A stretch of 64,000 nucleotides of DNA from Mixophyes australis (GCA_036250195.1 JAVHZZ010000008.1:2254001-2318000), one strand, 5' to 3'. Shown: positions 36,852 through 51,300, counted from the first letter of the stretch. Made by a program: numbers and translations. Notes: generated by a model not told the origin, from the letters alone.

Positions 36852-38520
36852 AAGTTATTGATTATCTCACCACTAGGGGTGCTGTGCTACCGCTGGTTTA
36901 TATTAGTTGGCCAAGCAGACAGAATGGCAGCTTCCAATCTTGTTCATCCAGAAACAAACAGGGGAATCTGGTTCAATATGTAGACTAATTTGTGTCCATA
37001 TGTGTTACTGAGAAGTAAATCCATTGTTTGACACCTACAATATCTGCGGCGTAAAATACACCTGGCCGCCATGTCATCTCATCTGCCCCCTCGTAGGCAG
37101 CTGCCATTTTTTTTTAAATATCTCTTTTTGCTTAGGGCAGAAGATAACAATACAATTTGCTTGTAAACAAAGGGAGTAAAATCAGGATCAGAGAGAATTC
37201 TATTACCGCCTGTTATTTACTTTTAAACTATTCTCGATCCATTTATTGTTTGGTTTCACATAAGCTATTTTTACAATGATGAATGTCAGCTCTTAGAACT
37301 AGTCCTAAGATACCCACATTAACGTTGTGCTCCGATACTGTGTGTAATACAAAGACTATCCGTGTCCTCATGAAACTGATTTTACTTGTATTCATCAGCC
37401 CTGAACCGGATATCCGTGCACCTTTTACACATTTATTATAATTGTGTGGGAGTGTAGTCGCTATTTGTAATATATGTCAGGAGGAGATTTGTCACTGATG
37501 ATTCAATTTCATTCAAGTGTAAATCAATTGTTCTCAGCTAGCAGTATATCAGTCTCAATATCTTAAGCTGTCTCCAGCGCTTACGGGGTTAACAGCTGAG
37601 TGTCTACGAACCTGAACCACAAACCTGGCACCACATATACCCAATTCACCCCTAAGTCTGGAGCGCCGTTCACGGGGCAGATAGTGACCGATTTGGACTC
37701 ATGGTGAGAATGTTATTAGTAATTATTTGCAGAATAGTGGAAAAGACTGAAGGAGCAGCCAGAAGTCTCACAATCCAGAGCGGAAGGAGGGGGACACAAT
37801 ACGGCGATTGAGGACACAGAAGAAGGAGCAGGAATATAGATACAATGTATCAACCCTCACTTACCACCAAGTACAATTTATTAATAAATGAGCATTATGA
37901 GACAGTAAGGTCATATTATGACAGCACTTCTTTACAATGCCATCCTCTCCACTAGTATGTACCAGTGGTTCCAGCTAGTCTCTGCTCAATTACAGTATCT
38001 AGATACAGTACATTATCTCTCAACATTTCCTTTAAACAGCCTACTATACATATATAAACAGCCACACACAACATAACCAGCGAAACTAAAGTATGAAGTT
38101 TAAAGGGGGGCTCCTCATGCAGCTTTGAAAATCTAAAATAGTAATAAAACCTAAATCTAATCCATTTCCGACATTCACAACATTCCAACAGCTACAAACA
38201 GACCCCATCCCTGTCTTGTGTTTTTGTCCTTTTGCAAATTAGACGTTGGTCAGTTGTGCAATGTCATGTGACCATTCAGAGCCAATCAGAAACGTATGTC
38301 TAAGCTTGAAATGAATGCACTAAAACGTCACAAAATGCTTCTCAAGGGTGAGCAATGTGTATATTATCTGCACAGGACTGTGCTATATAAACTATAAATC
38401 TAATAATGTCTGCCAGTACATGGGATGGGCACGTTCTCATAAATAGGATAACACCACCCAAAGCTAAATTAATGGCTATAGGGGTCTGAGAAGGAGATCC
38501 TGATCTGGATGATTGTTTTA
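36852..38520. other. Intron, no recognised feature
   Basis: Unique AT-rich sequence. A strong donor-like 'ggtg|gtaagtg' on minus near 37865 has no good acceptor partner. Confidence 0.3.
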
Positions 38521-38672
38521 TATACACTGACCAAGCACAACATTATAACCACTGTCCAGTGAAGTGAATAACATTGATCATCATGTTATGATGGCACCTG
38601 TCAGGGGTTGGGATATATTAGGCAGAAAGTGAACAGACAGTTCTTGAAGTTGATGTGTTGGAAGGAGGAAAA

Positions 38673-39875
38673 ATGGGCAAAGTAAAGATCTGAGCGACTT
38701 TGACAAGGGTCATATTGTGATGGCTATACTGGGTCAGAGCATCAGAACACACAGAGTATCACAGTTTCTGCACATGGAACTGCGCAGACCGGTCAGACTG
38801 CCCCTGCTGACCTCTGTCCACTGCTGAAAGTGCCTACAATGTTCACCTGAGCACCAGAACTGGACCATGGGGCAATGGAGGAAGATGTCCTGGTCTGAGG
38901 AATCATGTTTTCTTTTACATCATGTGGACGGCCGGGTGCGTGTGCATCATTTATCTGGGGAAGAGATGACACCAGGATGTACTATGGGAAGAAGGCAGCT
39001 GGCGGAGGCAGTGTGATGCTCTTGGCAATATTCTACTGGGAAACCTTGCGTCCTGGCATTCATGTGGATGTTACTTTGACATGCATCACCTACTTAAACA
39101 CGGTGGTAATCATTTTAACAATTTCTACAAATCGGACACAGAGATTTACCTCAAAACGGACACTGCAGATCTCCGATCGCACCAGTAGGCTAAACGCAAC
39201 TTATTCCGAATGGACAGCTCTCCGGCACTTCACTTTCACATCATCGCGAACTCTATGAATGTTAATTTAAAGCGGCAATGTCCGGACCCCGCATGATAAG
39301 TGTTTAAACACTTAACCTGACATTGCCTGTCCATTCGGAATAAGTTGCGGTCAGCCTGCTGGTCGGAGATCTGCAGCGTCGGTTTTGAGGTAAGTCTGTT
39401 TATGTTGAAATCATTTTAAGGTCAATTTCAATTTTATTTGTAGACCTCCTCGGTGTCGGAACTGTCCTCATAGTTAAAGTGTACTCAACCCGTTAAACTT
39501 TGCTGCAGACCAGATACACTTCTGTATGGCAGCGGTATTCCCTGATAGCAGTGACCTCTTTCAGCAGGATAATGCGCCCCCTGTCACACTGCAAAAATTG
39601 TTCAGGAATGGTTTGAGGAACATGACAAAGAGCTCAAGGTGTTGACTTGGCCTCCAAATTCCCCAGATCTCAATCTGATGGAGCATCTGTGGGATGTGCT
39701 GGGAAAACAAGTCCGAGCCATGGAGGCCCCAGCTCACAACTTACAGGACTTACAGGATCTGCTGCTGACGTCTTGGTGCCGGATACCACAGGTCTTGTGG
39801 AGTCTACGCCTCGACGGGTCAGAGCTGCTATGGCGGCATGAGGAGGACCTACACATTATTAGACAGATGGTTTAA
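38673..39875 (+). pseudogene. Tc1-family transposase pseudogene
   Basis: The start region MGKVK is followed by a frameshift. The catalytic core is recognisable: W-S-E-E-S and LHHVDGR near 38890-38935, GGGSVMLLAIFYWETLRPGI near 39002-39060, QQDNAP near 39563, and WPPNSPDLNLMEHLWDVLGK near 39648-39710. The DNA-binding N-terminus is mostly deleted, several frameshifts are present, and an unrelated hairpin element interrupts the core. Not functional. Confidence 0.88.
39100..39492. mobile_element. Hairpin element inserted in the Tc1 copy, flanked by TTAAAC
   Basis: The Tc1 sequence breaks at TTAAAC (39094-39099) and resumes at TTAAAC (39493-39498). The insert contains arms of about 70 nt (about 39148-39221 and 39321-39390) that pair nearly completely: cctcaaaacggacactgcag on the left faces ctgcagcgtcggttttgagg on the right. 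A perfect 16-bp palindrome aagtgtttaaacactt lies in the loop. TTAA within the duplication would suit piggyBac or Kolobok elements, but the outermost ends do not show a clear inverted repeat. Confidence 0.7.
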
Positions 39876-39899
39876 TGCTGTGACTGAACGGTGTATATA

Positions 39900-40170
39900 A
39901 AAGGAGCAGAATATCCCACGTTATTTGTCTGGTACTTTATTCATCAGTCTCCTCTGGCTGGTTCTCATTTGGCTGCAGCTGTGGTGGTTAAGCCAAAAGT
40001 CCTAACATCATCCTCATTTCTCTCTTTTATACGTAAATCAAAAAGTATCCGAGCGACCCTCAAAGCAGAGAGGTGCATTTCAGTGGGTTTGAGCACAGGA
40101 GTAAGAAATTGATTTTGCAGAAGGCTGTGTCCCTTTATCTTACAGGGAGACTGCTCTATATTTAGATACT
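39900..40170. other. Intron, no recognised feature
   Basis: Short unique stretch with no supported feature. Confidence 0.25.
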
Positions 40171-40173
40171 CAC

Positions 40174-40191
40174 GTTGCCTTTGTCTCCATT
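40174..40191 (-). CDS. Possible 18-nt microexon (minus strand)
   Basis: An excellent acceptor (gtttgatctgtctcctgtag) and a good donor (ggcaac|gtgagtat) enclose 18 nt, in one frame reading NGDKGN. Multiples of three with strong flanks fit microexons, but an 18-nt match can arise by chance in 40 kb of intron. Confidence 0.18.
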
Positions 40192-40983
40192 CTACAGGAG
40201 ACAGATCAAACCCACCATTCCCTCAGTCCTCCTTTCTCTCCCGGAGAGTTTGGTTTGGTGCGAGGAATTTGTGACACAAAGACAGGTCTTTGAAAGCCTT
40301 GCAAACTGTTTTATTAAAAGAGTTCTAAAACTGATTTAAAGTCAGTAGGAGCTGCAGCACGAACCGGTGCCCCAGAAAGCTATGGTAATAAGAAAGCAAC
40401 TATACGGGGTCACTTATCAGGGTCCTGCAACTCTAAGCAAAACATGCTGGGAAAAAGTGCTGCCGTTTGATTTTCTTCTCTAAAACCCAGACAGAACAGG
40501 CCTATAGTCACCCCGGGCCTGGTGAGTCTTGTTACACATACCTCAGTTAACTTACATTAGCTGTGTAGTGATTTAACTGAGTAATTAACAATGTGCAATT
40601 AAGATTTTAGCAAAATGAAACATGTCAGATTTAAACTGTGATAAAATTATATTTGAATAAAAAAAAAAAAAAAATCTAATCTATTGAAAAAATCCTTTCT
40701 TTCCCAGTATTCCCAAATCCCCTTTTCCCATCAGTACAGGGATGAGTAAAATCTAGAAGCAGCCGTGTCAATGGACAGACATGAAAGATACAAAGTAACA
40801 CTGCAGAACGATGGAGCTGTGATATCACAAACAATGTAACAAATGATATCTGCAGAAAAGCACATCGCAAGCAATAACATTCTAACTGTAATTATTAAAA
40901 TACGTTTTGCTAGGGTCAGAGCACCCATTGTATTCATTCTTTAAAACGTGGGACCCGCAGACATGCTGGAGATAAATGTAGGG

Positions 40984-41438
<455 letters not shown>

Positions 41439-41446
41439 ATGTAGGG

Positions 41447-42509
41447 CACAGATCAGCCTGTCAGCAATCAGGACATTAGCACAGATTATTACAGATCAGC
41501 CACATCCTATGTGTACATGTTGAGATAAGTTTCAAGTAGGCACTAGACCAATATATAACCAATCAGAGCCTCTAGAGCCTTCACCCATGGCCTCAGCTCT
41601 TATTAACTAAGTGAGCCGGGGAGGCCTTTTGGGGTTAAAGGGGTTCTAAAGGGCATATTTGGGGTATTTTGAATGAAGGGCATTGTGAGGTGACAGAGGT
41701 GTTTTTGGGGTGATAGCGAAGAGAAGCGATATCAGGCTCCTGTGGCGTCAGATAAAACAAACTTCATACATCCGTCTTTTGTAGCAGTTTCAGAAGATGG
41801 AACCAATGTCTCACTCTTACAGCACCTTTTACACTGTTATCAGTGTTTATAAAAGCCCTCAGTGTGTTCCAAATATGACCTGAGAACCTACTGTTTATTC
41901 AACAAAAGTGGCCAGCGAGACGCAGGAAGATGCCGCATACAAATCACATTGTCTTTTCTGAAACATTTACATAGATAAACCTGGAATAAAGAAGAAAAGC
42001 CGACATCTGGGATACAGCAAAGATCACTAGTAAAACAGATTATAATTGTGTATTTCATAGAGAGATCACTGCTGCAGGTAACTCATTCCTAATAATGACA
42101 AAGAAAATCTAACGCACAGAATCATTTACAAAGGTTTATACTTTACCATTGAGAGAGAGAAGTGGCACATTAAGTGCCTGTTATTACAGATATGCCACAG
42201 GTATAAACAACTGTAACTGTATTATAATAAATACCATTGTATCCTGCGGCAGACGCGCTCTCTGTTAGCCCTGTGTGCGCAGAAGATGGATCCATCATTC
42301 CTCTCTTACTGGGCACCGCCGACCACAAAACATTTATTACATTACAGGCTTATGAGATATATCTTGTTCTTTAAGAAAAATAGATCTCAGTCTGATCCTT
42401 CTAGTGTTTGTATCATGAAAAAATGAAAATCAGTTATAGTAATCAATGGGCCAAATGGCTACATTTTAATGCATCTTGTCATCATCATGGAATGCTGTGT
42501 GTAAATAAT
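41447..42509. other. Intron, no recognised feature
   Basis: Unique sequence leading into the large minisatellite. No supported exon or transposon. Confidence 0.3.
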
Positions 42510-45500
42510 GTATATCACATTACTGAGCTTCTCCTCCCCTCCCAGGAATCCCTGCTCACTTCCTCTATCATGTATATCACATTACTGAGCTTCTCCTCCC
42601 AGGAATCCCTGCTCACTTCCTCTATCATGTATATCACATTACTGAGCTTTTCCTCCCAGGAATCCCTGCTCACTTCCTATATCATGTATATCACATTACT
42701 GAGCTTCTCCTCCCCTTCCCAGGAATCCCTGCTCACTTCCTATATCATGTATATCACATTACTGAGCTTTTCCTCTCCTCCCAGGAATCCCTGCTCACTT
42801 CCTATATCTTGTATATCACATTACTGAGCTTCTCCTCCCAGGAATCCCTGCTCACTTCCTATATCTTGTATATCACATTACTGAACTTCTCCTCCCAGTA
42901 ATCCCTGCTCACTTCCTCTATCATGTATATCACATTACTGAGCTTCTCCTCTCAGGAATCCCTGCTCACTTCCTATAACATGTATATCACATTACTGAGC
43001 TCCTACTTCCCTCCCAGGAATCCCTGCTCACTTCCTATATCTTGTATATCACATTACTGAGCTTCTCCTCCCAGGAATCCCTGCTTACTTCCTCTATCAT
43101 GTATATCACATTACTGAGCTTCTCCTCCCAGGAATCCCTGCTCACTTCCTCTATCATGTATATCACATTACTGAGCTTCTCCTCCCAGGAATCCCTGCTT
43201 ACTTCCTATATCATGTATATCACATTACTGAGCTTCTCCTCCCAGGAATCCCTGCTCACTTCCTCTATCATGTATATCACATTACTGAGCTTCTCCTCCC
43301 AGGAATCCCTGCTCACTTCCTATATCATGTATATCACATTACTGAGCTTCTCCTCCCAGGAATCCCTGCTCACTTCCTCTATCATGTATATCACATTACT
43401 GAGCTTCTCCTCCCAGGAATCCCTGCTCACTTCCTCTATCATGTATATCACATTACTGAGCTTCTCCTCCCAGGAATCCCTGCTTACTTCCTCTATCATG
43501 TATATCACATTACTGAGCTTCTCCTCCCAGGAATCCCTGCTCACTTCCTATATCTTGTATATCACATTACTGAGCTTCTCCTCCCAGGAATCCCTGCTCA
43601 CTTCCTATATCTTGTATATCACATTACTGAACTTCTCCTCCCAGTAATCCCTGCTCACTTCCTCTATCATGTATATCACATTACTGAGCTTCTCCTCTCA
43701 GGAATCCCTGCTCACTTCCTATAACATGTATATCACATTACTGAGCTCATCCTCCCAGGAATCCCTGCTCACTTCCTATATCTTGTATATCACATTACTG
43801 TACTTCTCCTCCCAGGAATCCCTGCTCACTTCCTATATCATGTATATCACATTACTGAGCTTCTCCTCCCCTTCCCAGGAATCCCTGCTCACTTCCTATA
43901 TCATGTATATCACATTACTGAGCTTTTCCTCTCCTCCCAGGAATCCCTGCTCACTTCCTATATCTTGTATATCACATTACTGAGCTTCTCCTCCCAGGAA
44001 TCCCTGCTCACTTCCTATATCTTGTATATCACATTACTGAACTTCTCCTCCCAGTAATCCCTGCTCACTTCCTCTATCATGTATATCACATTACGGAGCT
44101 TCTCCTCTCAGGAATCCCTGCTCACTTCCTATAACATGTATATCACATTACTGAGCTCCTCCTTCCCTCCCAGGAATCCCTGCTCACTTCCTATATCTTG
44201 TATATCACATTACTGAGCTCATCCTCCCAGGAATCCCTGCTCACTTCCTATATCTTGTATATCACATTACTGAGCTTCTCCTCCCAGGAATCCCTGCTCA
44301 CTTCCTCTATCATGTATATCACATTACTGAGCTTCTCCTCCCAGGAATCCCTGCTTACTTCCTCTATCATGTATATCACATTACTGAGCTTCTCCTCCCA
44401 GGAATCCCTGCTCACTTCCTCTATCATGTATATCACATTACTGAGCTTCTCCTCCCAGGAATCCCTGCTCACTTCCTCTATCATGTATATCACATTACTG
44501 AGCTCATCCTCCCAGGAATCCCTGCTCACTTCCTTTATCTTGTATATCACATTACTGAGCTTCTCCTCCCAGGAATCCCTGCTCACTTACTCTATCATGT
44601 ATATCACATTACTGAGCTTCTCCTCCCAGGAATCTCTGCTCACTTCCTCTATCATGTATATCACATTACTGAGCTCATCCTCCCAGGAATCCCTGCTCAC
44701 TTCCTATATCTTGTATATCACATTACTGTACTTCTCCTCCCAGGAATCCCTGCTCACTTCCTCTATCATGTATATCACATTACTGAGCTTCTCCTCCCAG
44801 GAATCCCTGCTTACTTCCTCTATCATGTATATCACATTACTGAGCTTCTCCTCCCAGGAATCCCTGCTCACTTCCTCTATCATGTATATCACATTACTGA
44901 GCTTTTCCTCCCAGGAATCCCTGCTCACTTCCTATATCATGTATATCACATTACTGAGCTTCTCCTCCCAGGAATCCCTGCTCACTTCCTCTATCATGTA
45001 TATCACATTACTGAGCTTCTCCTCCCAGGAATCCCTGCTCACTTCCTCTATCATGTATATCACATTACTGAGCTTCTCCTCCCAGGAATCCCTGCTCACT
45101 TCCTATATCATGTACATCACATTACTGAGCTTCTCCTCCCAGGAATCCCTGCTCACTTCCTATATCTTGTATATCACATTACTGAACTTCTCCTCCCAGG
45201 AATCCCTGCTCACTTCCTATATCATGTATATCACATTACTGAGCTTTTCCTCTCCTTCAAAGGAATCCCTGCTCACTTCCTATATCTTGTATATCACATT
45301 ACTGAGATTCTCCTTCCCTCCCAGGAATCCCTGCTCACTTCCTATATCTTGTATATCACATTACTGAGCTTTTCCTCTCCTTCAAAGGAATCCCTGCTCA
45401 CTTCCTATATCTTGTATATCACATTATTGAGCTTCTCCTCCCAGGAATCCCTGCTCACTTCCTCTATCATGTATATCACATTACTGAACTTCTCCTCCCA

Positions 45501-48320
45501 GGAATCCCTGCTCACTTCCTCTATCATGTATATCACATTACTGAACTTCTCCTCCCAGGAATCCCTGCTCACTTCCTCTATCATGTATATCACATTACTG
45601 AGCTTCTCCTCCCAGGAATCCCTGCTCACTTCCTCTATCATGTATATCACATTACTGAGCTTCTCCTCCCAGGAATCCCTGCTCACTTCCTATATCATGT
45701 ATATCACATTAGTGTATTTCTCCTCCCCTTCCCAGGAATCCCTGCTCACTTCCTCTATCATGTATATCACATTACTGAGCTTCTCCTCCCAGGAATCCCT
45801 GCTCACTTCCTATATCTTGTATATCACATTACTGTGCTTCTCCTCCCAGGAATCCCTGCTCACTTCCTCTATCATGTATATCACATTAGTGTATTTCTCC
45901 TCCCCTTCCCAGGAATCCCTGCTCACTTCCTCTATCATGTATATCACATTACTGAGCTTTTCCTCTCCTTCAAAGGAATCCCTGCTCACTTCCTATATCT
46001 TGTATATCACATTACTGAGCTTCTCCTCCCAGGAATCCCTGCTCACTTCCTCTATCATGTATATCACATTACTGAGCTTCTCCTCCCAGGAATCCCTGCT
46101 CACTTCCTATATCATGTATATCACATTACTGAGCTTCTCCTCCCAGGAATCTCTGCTCACTTCCTATATCATGTATATCACATTACTGAGCTCATCCTCC
46201 CAGGAATCCCTGCTCACTTCCTATATCTTGTATATCACATTACTGTACTTCTCCTCCCAGGAATCCCTGCTCACTTCCTCTATCATGTATATCACATTAC
46301 TGAGCTTCTCCTCCCAGGAATCCCTGCTTACTTCCTCTATCATGTACATCACATTACTGAGCTTCTCCTCCCAGGAATCCCTGCTCACTTCCTCTATCAT
46401 GTATATCACATTACTGAGCTTCTCCTCCCAGGAATCCCTGCTTACTTCCTATATCATGTATATCACATTACTGAGCTTCTCCTCCCAGGAATCCCTGCTC
46501 ACTTCCTCTATCATGTATATCACATTACTGAGCTTCTCCTCCCAGGAATCCCTGCTCACTTCCTATATCATGTATATCACATTACTGAGCTTCTCCTCCC
46601 AGGAATCCCTGCTCACTTCCTCTATCATGTATATCACATTACTGAGCTTCTCCTCCCAGGAATCCCTGCTCACTTCCTCTATCATGTATATCACATTACT
46701 GAGCTTCTCCTCCCAGGAATCCCTGCTCACTTCCTATATCTTGTATATCACATTACTGAACTTCTCCTCCCAGGAATCCCTGCTCACTTCCTATATCATG
46801 TATATCACATTACTGAGCTTTTCCTCTCCTTCAAAGGAATCCCTGCTCACTTCCTATATCTTGTATATCACATTACTGAGATTCTCCTTCCCTCCCAGGA
46901 ATCCCTGCTCACTTCCTATATCTTGTATATCACATTACTGAGCTTTTCCTCTCCTTCAAAGGAATCCCTGCTCACTTCCTATATCTTGTATATCACATTA
47001 CTGAGCTTCTCCTCCCAGGAATCCCTGCTCACTTCCTCTATCATGTATATCACATTACTGAACTTCTCCTCCCAGGAATCCCTGCTCACTTCCTCTATCA
47101 TGTATATCACATTACTGAGCTTCTCCTCCCAGGAATCCCTGCTCACTTCCTCTATCATGTATATCACATTACTGAACTTCTCCTCCCAGGAATCCCTGCT
47201 CACTTCCTCTATCATGTATATCACATTACTGAGCTTCTCCTCCCAGGAATCCCTGCTCACTTCCTATATCATGTATATCACATTAGTGTATTTCTCCTCC
47301 CCTTCCCAGGAATCCTTGCTCACTTCCTCTATCATGTATATCACATTACTGAGCTTCTCCTCCCAGGAATCCCTGCTCACTTCCTATATCTTGTATATCA
47401 CATTACTGTGCTTCTCCTCCCAGGAATCCCTGCCCACTTCCTCTATCATGTATATCACATTACTGAACTTCTCCTCCCAGGAATCCCTGCTCACTTCCTC
47501 TATCATGTATATCACATTACTGAGCTTCTCCTCCCAGGAATCCCTGCTCACTTCCTCTATCATGTATATCACATTACTGAACTTCTCCTCCCAGGAATCC
47601 CTGCTCACTTCCTCTATCATGTATATCACATTACTGAGCTTCTCCTCCCAGGAATCCCTGCTCACTTCCTATATCTTGTATATCACATTACTGTGCTTCT
47701 CCTCCCAGGAATCCCTGCTCACTTCCTCTATCATGTATATCACATTAGTGTATTTCTCCTCCCCTTCCCAGGAATCCCTGCTCACTTCCTCTATCATGTA
47801 TATCACATTACTGAGCTTCTCCTCCCAGGAATCCCTGCTCACTTCCTATATCTTGTATATCACATTACTGAGCTTCTCCTCCCAGGAATCTCTGCTCACT
47901 TCCTATATCATGTATATCACATTACTGAGCTTCTCCTCCCAGGAATCCCTGCTCACTTCCTCTATCATGTATATCACATTACTGAGCTTCTCCTCCCAGG
48001 AATCCCTGCTCACTTCCTATATCTTGTATATCACATTACTGAGCTTCTCCTCCCAGGAATCCCTGCTCACTTCCTATATCTTGTATATCACATTACTGAG
48101 CTTCTCCTCCCAGGAATCTCTGCTCACTTCCTATATCTTGTATATCACATTACTGAGCTTCTCCTCCCAGGAATCTCTGCTCACTTCCTATATCATGTAT
48201 ATCACATTACTGAGCTTTTCCTCCCAGGAATCCCTGCTCACTTCCTCTATCATGTATATCACATTACTGTGCTTCTCCTTCCCCTCCCAGGAATCCCTGC
48301 TCACTTCCTATATTGTACTC
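42510..48320. repeat. 57-bp minisatellite, about 100 units (5.8 kb), with higher-order structure
   Basis: The unit is close to cattactgagcttctcctcc plus caggaatccctgctcacttc plus ctatcatgtatatca. 57 bp is 19 codons and there is no stop in at least two plus frames and one minus frame. Open frames of 389-829 codons therefore arise, with repeats MYITLLSFSSQESLLTSSI, or HITELLLPGIPAHFLYHVY in the other frame. Variants (cttg for catg, ataacatg, 'cccttcccagg', 'ccttcaaagg') recur in order: ccttcaaagg at 45241 and 46815 and gagattctccttccc at 45304 and 46878 are both 1574 bp apart. Each unit contains cttctcctcccag|g, a consensus 3' splice site. Confidence 0.97.
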
Positions 48321-51300
48321 TAGCTGGCAGTCACCTCATTACATACAACCCAACGGTCCAGAATTAGGATAGTGCTGATGGCTCTATCCCGCTCAGGACA
48401 GCTTTGTCCCTCGAATCAGGAAATTGGTATCTCCCAGTTAACGCTGCTCTGTAAAGGGTGAGGGGCAATTAATGCATGTTTTGGAGGGAATTGGGGGCCC
48501 TAGCACTTCAAGAGTGCTAGACCACCCTCAAAATGTACACAATGTACACACTATGCCTGACACTGTATGGCATAACTGTATATATCTTATACTTGTTATT
48601 ATAAACAGATACTTTTGGAATTCCTGGATCCTGGTTGCCCAGCGCAGTGTACACCTCCTTGGTTTAGAATCAGACAGAGTCTACCTGGAAGGGCAAGCCA
48701 GGGATGAAGACTTGGGCCAGCACACAGAAGGCCTGGGCAAACATGGTTACATAGAAGAGGTTAGAACAGGCACTGGCACACATGATCCATGCCTCCAGGC
48801 AACATAGCACGGAACCCAGCTGTGCAGGATGTGCCCATTGTGGTGGCTGAATCGGAGGGCACCATGGTGTCAGCTGAGAGAGTGCGGTTCTGCAGCTGAC
48901 AGTGGATTTGAGTGAGTTCCGGTAACAGCCGAATGTTTCCTTCATGTAACTGACACCTGCTAGTATCCACTGCTAGTACTAAAGGAAAGCTAGTTGCCAC
49001 CAGCGTGTCTCAAGTAGAAACCGGCTATCATGCGGATATTAACCATGCAACACGCTGGTGCCAACTAGCAGCAGAGTGGTAGAGAAGGAGACAGGCGGGT
49101 CATTGGTTGGGAGGTTCCTGAATTTTTTTCCACCCTCTTGTGAAGCCAGATTAAGTCTCCACAACCAACAGCTCACTTTTGAACTTGGGGGGACAATTGT
49201 TAACATATCAGATAGGGGCATCAGAAAGGATGTAGGGGGTGGAGAGATGCCAGAAATAATGATCGGACTGGTGAAGGTAAAGCAAATTTTCAATAGCATT
49301 GAAAAATAGATGGATTTAACTTTTACAAAACTCAGAGAATCCTCTACATAGAATATGACTTATCCTCCTCTGTTGGTCTGAATCTCCTACAACTATAGAA
49401 TAATTTCCACTTCATAGGGTTCTGCCATGTTTCTTCAAGAACAACTTTAGGCTCATGCAAAAAGACCTCAACACATCCAGTGTAAGTTATACTTACCTGG
49501 ATGACACAGAGCCCTTTTGGGCATTTAAAAGGGGCACTGCCAGCAATATTGGCATTTGGAGGAAGGAAGGGTCAGTACTACCATCACGCCCAGCCACAGA
49601 ATGAACAGAAATGAGAAAGGCATGGCTACCATCCATGTAGGACATATAGATAGACGGCTGTATGTTAATAGCCACCAATATTCGTTACAAAGTGCAGAGC
49701 GTTTCGGTAAGCCAAGCTGAATAACTACAGGAAGTATCAGAAAACATGAGTACAATAAAAAACAAAAATAAATTCAGTAACATTTTCCTAATTGGAGATG
49801 AAACAAGAAAAGACTCAGATGTCTGGCAGATAAGAGGTGGGTGAAGGATGTATGGGTGGTGAGCTTTGGACCAGTCTACATTAGACCAAGGATTTGGGAG
49901 ATGGTTTATCACACCAGAACAGTGACTCAAAGCAAACATCAAAATTCACATTGTGGTGTCTTAAATACAAATAAATCAATGTCCTGAAGTGGTCCAGTCA
50001 AAGCCAGGAATTCAATCCCATCAAAAATATAGAATGATTTGAAAAATAATGTCACCAATGGTCCCCACCCAGCCTGATGGTGCTCGAAGATCACTGCAAA
50101 GAATGGAGGAAAATATTATTGTCTGGATGTGGCTGAGATCCTAACATTGCAGCTAACGGTGTTTCAAAACAACAGGGATGATACCTGTAATCAATTACTG
50201 TCTGTTCTTTTAATTTGTAATTAAAAAGCTTTAAGAGATTTTGTCCTTTTGACATTTCAGAGAATTTTGTGTTGATCAGCTTTAAGAATTCCCAACTAAA
50301 TCCATTTTGATTTCATGATGTAAGAAATGAAACGTGGACAATGCCAAAGAGGGTGAATAGTTTTATAGGCGTTGTAGATAAATCTGACTGTCCCTTTAAA
50401 TCCCATATTACCGGGGCCAGGATCTGACATCCCAGCAATAAAACCGTTATATAGAGACATTATAGAGAGCAGAGAACAACCAAGGTTTGGGAAGAAAATT
50501 AAAACTCGTACCTTCTCATCATCCCATTAACAGAATGTTTTACTTCAGATCATTAAATATGTATATCTTATTACACGCCTTGTTAGAGTATTGAGCTCCA
50601 TTGACTGATAATAAATTCTAGGCCTCATCTCAGCTATAAAGTTATCTAGAGGTGATGAGAGCTCAATAAGCCATCCAAGCACATAATATGAGAGGAGCTT
50701 AAAAAAGATCATTACCTTATATGTCAAAATTAAAGTGAAATACAGTTTATTAACGCAGGTTCCGTGCTGAGTTTTCTGATGGGCAAAACAATACACAGAA
50801 ATGTCCATTTTTATGTGATATTTGCATGGTGAGATACTGCCACAGAACACCCTTTTCTTTCACTTCCCATAGACTTCAATGCACTTTATCAAGTGAAACA
50901 TTTTAATTTTTTTTTTTCAAAGACAAAATTATCTGGATGAACAATTTAGCATGATTCTAGGTCAGATCATGTCGGGGTATTGTATTTAGGCAACTAATTG
51001 GCTCTTTCTTGTCTCCTGTGACATTCACTCTGGCCTTTTGCCACCAGATCGGCTTTGATCAAATGTTTTACCTTTACATGTTGAATCATGCAGAGGCTCA
51101 AGATGATTCGTAGTAAGAACCTCTGTACATAATGTTATGGAATTGTTTTATTTTCCCTTGAATGCACCATATGGAATTATCAAGTGATAATGTATAATAA
51201 TATTCCTGTCCCAGGGCTTCACCTAGCTTCTGTACAGGTGTTACAAAGTCTGACTACAGAGCTGACAATATACTGAAGTATTGCTTCTCAACCTTTTTAT

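Larger units (their letters stand above)
38521..39897 (+). mobile_element. Second Tc1-like transposon, internally deleted and interrupted
   Basis: Starts tatacactgaccaagcacaa and ends ...gaacggtgtata, short inverted ends between TA dinucleotides (38519-38520 and 39898-39899). The element belongs to a different Tc1 family from the one at 2.8 kb, with short instead of 220-bp inverted repeats. About 390 bp of foreign sequence (39100-39492) sits inside, and part of the 5' transposase has been deleted near 38740. Confidence 0.9.

Noticed and set aside
37865..37940. Exon ending at ggtg|gtaagtg on minus
   Set aside because: Only a weak acceptor without a pyrimidine tract is available.
42510..48320. 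CRISPR-like array of regular repeats
   Set aside because: Units are directly adjacent with no unique spacers, the repeats are degenerate, and the context is vertebrate.
45834..48323. 829-codon plus-strand frame
   Set aside because: Product of the 57-bp tandem array; the repeat is equally open in other frames.
50505..50560. Minus exon HSVNGMMR ending at a gtacgag donor
   Set aside because: Acceptor is weak and the frame is very short.
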